From the NCBI GenBank assembly GCA_003661385.1, contig QMWA01000092.1, positions 1-7,052 of the forward strand: a stretch of 7,052 nucleotides of DNA, written 5' to 3'. The translations under genes and the position numbers were made by a program. The DNA is from Thermoproteota archaeon. Its GTDB lineage: Archaea; Korarchaeota; Korarchaeia; B14-G2. The notes beneath the pieces are model-generated. The model was not told the DNA's origin. It did no database searches and worked only from the letters and a program-made list of their open reading frames with translations. Shown in pieces: positions 4,620-7,052 of this stretch. Position 1 is the first letter of the stretch. The number at the start of each line of letters is the position of its first letter.

Positions 4620-7052
4620 TTAGCCTCCTGGAGCCACCTCCACTGTAGCTGGTGCAGTCAAGTCGCTTAGCTCTGGGTCATAGTAGTCTTGAGCTGCTGC
4701 AGGTGGAACTGTAGCCTTAAGCGGGTACTTCGCTCTAGCCTTGAATGTGAACTCGAAGACCGCCCCAGGCTCTACCCTCCCAGTGAGGAAGTCCACTCTA
4801 GTTGGGGAGTGTATCTCGAACCTCTCAAGCTGAGGAGTGCTCTCAACAGCCTCAGCTAAGCTCCCAGGATCCACCTCGAAGCCAGGTGGGAGCCCAACTG
4901 TTATGAACAGCATGTTTATCACAGGGCTCCTAGCTCCAAGCCCTAGGTAAGCTACCATAACCCTGATCTCCAGTTCGTCTGACTCAGCTACCCTAGAGGA
5001 CTCCAGCTCCCTCCTTATCACTATGGGCTTCTCTGAGACAGAGATCCCGCAGCCCTCGCTTACAGCTATAGGCTTGCCCTCAGCTAGCAGAGCAGCTCCT
5101 GGAACCAGGTAGTCTCCGTCAGCAAGAGGCTCAGCCATGTACTCCAGCCTATAGGCCTCACCTCCTCTGAGGCTTAGCTTCACCCTGACCTTACCTCCTT
5201 TAGCTTGAGCTTCAAGTGGGACAGCTGAGGCTATGAAGCCAGCTGGAAGATAGTCCTCTAGCACCCCACTGAAGTCCTCCTCTGCCCTAACCTCAACCAC
5301 AACCTTGACTGGGACGCCAACCACGGTCAGTGGAAGCCCACATAGGGTTTCAACATGCTTCCTCAGTGAGACCTTAGGCTGCCTGGCTCTCCTCTCAGTG
5401 AACTTCACCTCTATGGCTCCGAGGTCAGCAGCTAGGTTCCCACCAACCCTCCTCCCATACGTCAAGGAGTACTCTGCTATAACCCTGATCACGTATGCAC
5501 CAGGCTCCTTAGCTCTGCAGTACAGGACAACCTCGCTTCTGTTCTCGACCACGTTGACGTACCCGACCCCACCTCCAACGAGCTCAACTCCACTAGGAGC
5601 TTCAGCTCTGACCCTGACCATCACGGGCTTCAGCTCGCTTGCAGGAGGCTCAAAGACAACCCTGATCGGAGCTATCTCACCCAAGCAGTGCTCTCCAGCA
5701 GCTTCAACCCTGCACCTGAGCTCCTCTCTAAGCCACTGCCTGGCTACAAGCTGGTATGTCAGCGCCCCTTCGCCGACAACAGCTATCTCAAGCCTATTCA
5801 CCCCAAGCCTGACATGCCTGTCTAAGCTCACTATCCTCTCAACATCAGATGTCTCAGGGCTGATGTGCTCCCTGTAGACCTCAACTCCATTGAGGGTGAC
5901 TACTAGGTCTGCGTCAGCTGGCTTGGTAAGCCCCTTCTCAGATATCCTGACTAGGAGCTCGAGGAAGGCGCAGGTGTCGCTGGTTGTCCTAAGCCAGCCA
6001 TGTGGGCTCCTCCTCTTCAGAAGCCAGTTCACTGCCTTCTTGACGAGCTCAGGAGCCTCTCCAGCTTCAAGCAGAGCCATAGCAGCGTACGCAGTGTTCT
6101 CAGTGGGGCCAGCGAAGCTGCTTCCATTAGGCCAGTAGACACCATCCTCGCACTCGACAGCCATGTCTATGAGCCTGCCGACGGCTAGCTCCAAGCTGGA
6201 GCTCCCCCTCTCCACTCCAGCCATCCTGAAGCACAGGACCGCCAGAGCAAGGCCATATGAGTCCCTAGACCCCCTGACCCCAGCCTCAAGGTAGCTTAAG
6301 GCTGCTCTAGCCTCCCTTGACTCTGGGTCTAGCCCAGAGTTCAGCAAGCTCCTAAGCACGTAAGCTGTCATTACAAACCTATCAGGCTGATAAGCTCCAT
6401 GCCCATAGAAGCCAACTGGCTCAAAGCTGCCGTCGCTATGCTGCTGCTCAAGGATCCAGCTCCTTAGCCTCTCGACTGCGTTCTCGTCCAGGCTGAACCC
6501 TGCCTTCCTCGCCTCAGCGAGCGTGTTGAGGATCCAAGCTGACATCCCAAGGTTGTCCTCGTCTGTAGCATACCAGCCCATCGCCCCAGATGGGTGCTGC
6601 CTTGAGAGCAGGGTCTGGAGCCCAGTTTGCGCGTAGCTCTCTAGCTTAGCTCTCAGCTCAGGCGTGATCTTCCCCTCCCTAGTCAGGTAGTGCAGCACTA
6701 GTATGTCTGGTATCAGCTTGGAGGAGACCTGCTCATTACAGCCTCCTGGGAACCCCGTGAGGGCTTCAAGCCCACTCACAAACATGCTCTCGTAGCCGGG
6801 TGAGATCCTGAGGAAAGCCTTGACCATGCTAGTCTCCCCCACAGCTGGCAGGGTGAACTCCTCTACCACAGTGCCCTTGAGCTCACCATTCCTGTTCACC
6901 TCAACCAGGACGCCGTTAGGCTTCACCTCTATAGCCCTCCTGACAGCATCAACGTGGCCTTCTGCCTCAGCGTACACTGTGATGAAGTGCACACCAGCCT
7001 TCCTCGCCCTAATCCTCCAGTAAGCTGCTGAAACGCTGTTCCCAGCCACCTC
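4620..7052 (-). CDS. Alpha-2-macroglobulin family protein, C-terminal part (N-terminus off the right edge)
   Basis: Alpha-2-macroglobulins are large secreted or surface-anchored protease traps that attach covalently to attackers through a Cys-Gln thioester. The frame is open to the right edge, giving 810 residues; the GTG at 7049 is internal, not a start. Residues 1-82 fit the macroglobulin domain before the thioester domain. The motif GCNEQ at 104-108 (Cys105, Gln108) follows LEALTGFPG, as in bacterial PYGCTEQ. An alpha-helical toroid (about 85-375) follows, with repeats such as MSAWILNTLAEA and MTAYVLRSLLNSG. Next come a CUB-like beta segment (about 380-441), two further beta domains (about 442-556 and 560-670, with EDYLPAGF near 599-606), and a receptor-binding-like last domain (about 680-810) with YYDPE at 790-794. 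There is no C-terminal membrane helix, so any anchor or signal must be N-terminal. It ends 10 bases from the opposing ATPase stop. Confidence 0.93.
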   Translation of the reverse strand, partial: EVAGNSVSAAYWRIRARKAGVHFITVYAEAEGHVDAVRRAIEVKPNGVLVEVNRNGELKGTVVEEFTLPAVGETSMVKAFLRISPGYESMFVSGLEALTGFPGGCNEQVSSKLIPDILVLHYLTREGKITPELRAKLESYAQTGLQTLLSRQHPSGAMGWYATDEDNLGMSAWILNTLAEARKAGFSLDENAVERLRSWILEQQHSDGSFEPVGFYGHGAYQPDRFVMTAYVLRSLLNSGLDPESREARAALSYLEAGVRGSRDSYGLALAVLCFRMAGVERGSSSLELAVGRLIDMAVECEDGVYWPNGSSFAGPTENTAYAAMALLEAGEAPELVKKAVNWLLKRRSPHGWLRTTSDTCAFLELLVRISEKGLTKPADADLVVTLNGVEVYREHISPETSDVERIVSLDRHVRLGVNRLEIAVVGEGALTYQLVARQWLREELRCRVEAAGEHCLGEIAPIRVVFEPPASELKPVMVRVRAEAPSGVELVGGGVGYVNVVENRSEVVLYCRAKEPGAYVIRVIAEYSLTYGRRVGGNLAADLGAIEVKFTERRARQPKVSLRKHVETLCGLPLTVVGVPVKVVVEVRAEEDFSGVLEDYLPAGFIASAVPLEAQAKGGKVRVKLSLRGGEAYRLEYMAEPLADGDYLVPGAALLAEGKPIAVSEGCGISVSEKPIVIRRELESSRVAESDELEIRVMVAYLGLGARSPVINMLFITVGLPPGFEVDPGSLAEAVESTPQLERFEIHSPTRVDFLTGRVEPGAVFEFTFKARAKYPLKATVPPAAAQDYYDPELSDLTAPATVEVAPGG

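Noticed and set aside
4611-4640. Intrinsic bidirectional terminator between the convergent genes
   Set aside because: There are short complementary arms but no T-run on either strand, so it is listed only as an inverted repeat.
5305-5877. Plus-strand open frame of 190 codons antisense to the macroglobulin gene
   Set aside because: Low-complexity Ser/Thr/Leu composition is typical of an antisense shadow. The minus strand has clear domain homology over the same stretch.
6986-7049. GTG at 7049-7047 as the true start of the macroglobulin gene
   Set aside because: The frame stays open to the right edge, no ribosome-binding site is visible, and the protein would start inside a macroglobulin domain without a signal peptide.

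Overview
The window looks like a piece of a thermophilic archaeal genome, most likely Thermoproteota (Crenarchaeota-like). The evidence is an AGG/AGA-dominated arginine codon choice, a VapBC toxin-antitoxin pair of archaeal type, an archaeal TATA-box promoter giving a very short leader on the first gene of an operon while the next gene carries a strong Shine-Dalgarno, TTG/GTG starts, and an alpha-2-macroglobulin-like secreted protein. The genus cannot be named from sequence alone. AGCT and CTAG tetranucleotides are strikingly abundant throughout.

Layout. (1) Positions 1-2848, minus strand: a three-gene ABC importer operon of the cobalamin/siderophore/heme class, in the order binding protein (BtuF-like), FecCD/BtuC permease, BtuD/FecE ATPase. 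The ATPase runs off the left edge. It was found by translating the minus strand by hand. (2) Positions 2849-2915: a compact divergent control region with a near-symmetric TATA element and a 17-base palindrome over the predicted operon start. (3) Positions 2916-3529, plus strand: an AbrB/MazE-type VapB antitoxin interrupted by a single-base frameshift, followed by a VapC PIN-domain toxin that looks shortened in the middle. (4) Positions 3551-4609, plus strand: a complete CUT1/PotA/FbpC-type ABC ATPase with a TOBE tail, with no partner permease in view. (5) Positions 4620-7052, minus strand: the C-terminal 810 residues of an alpha-2-macroglobulin family protein with an intact GCNEQ thioester motif. 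It enters from the right edge and converges on the ATPase gene with a 10-base gap.

How it works together. The minus-strand operon would capture a corrinoid (or similar chelate) outside the membrane and import it with ATP. The palindrome is a candidate operator. The junction between binding protein and permease carries a 32-base direct repeat with a 74-base period that has rebuilt the end of the binding protein and can form alternative hairpins beside the permease ribosome-binding site. The toxin-antitoxin pair appears to be decaying. The orphan ATPase probably serves a transporter encoded elsewhere. No CRISPR array, RNA gene, insertion sequence or clearly new multi-gene system was seen. The most unusual features are the rearranged junction, the palindrome and the broken antitoxin.
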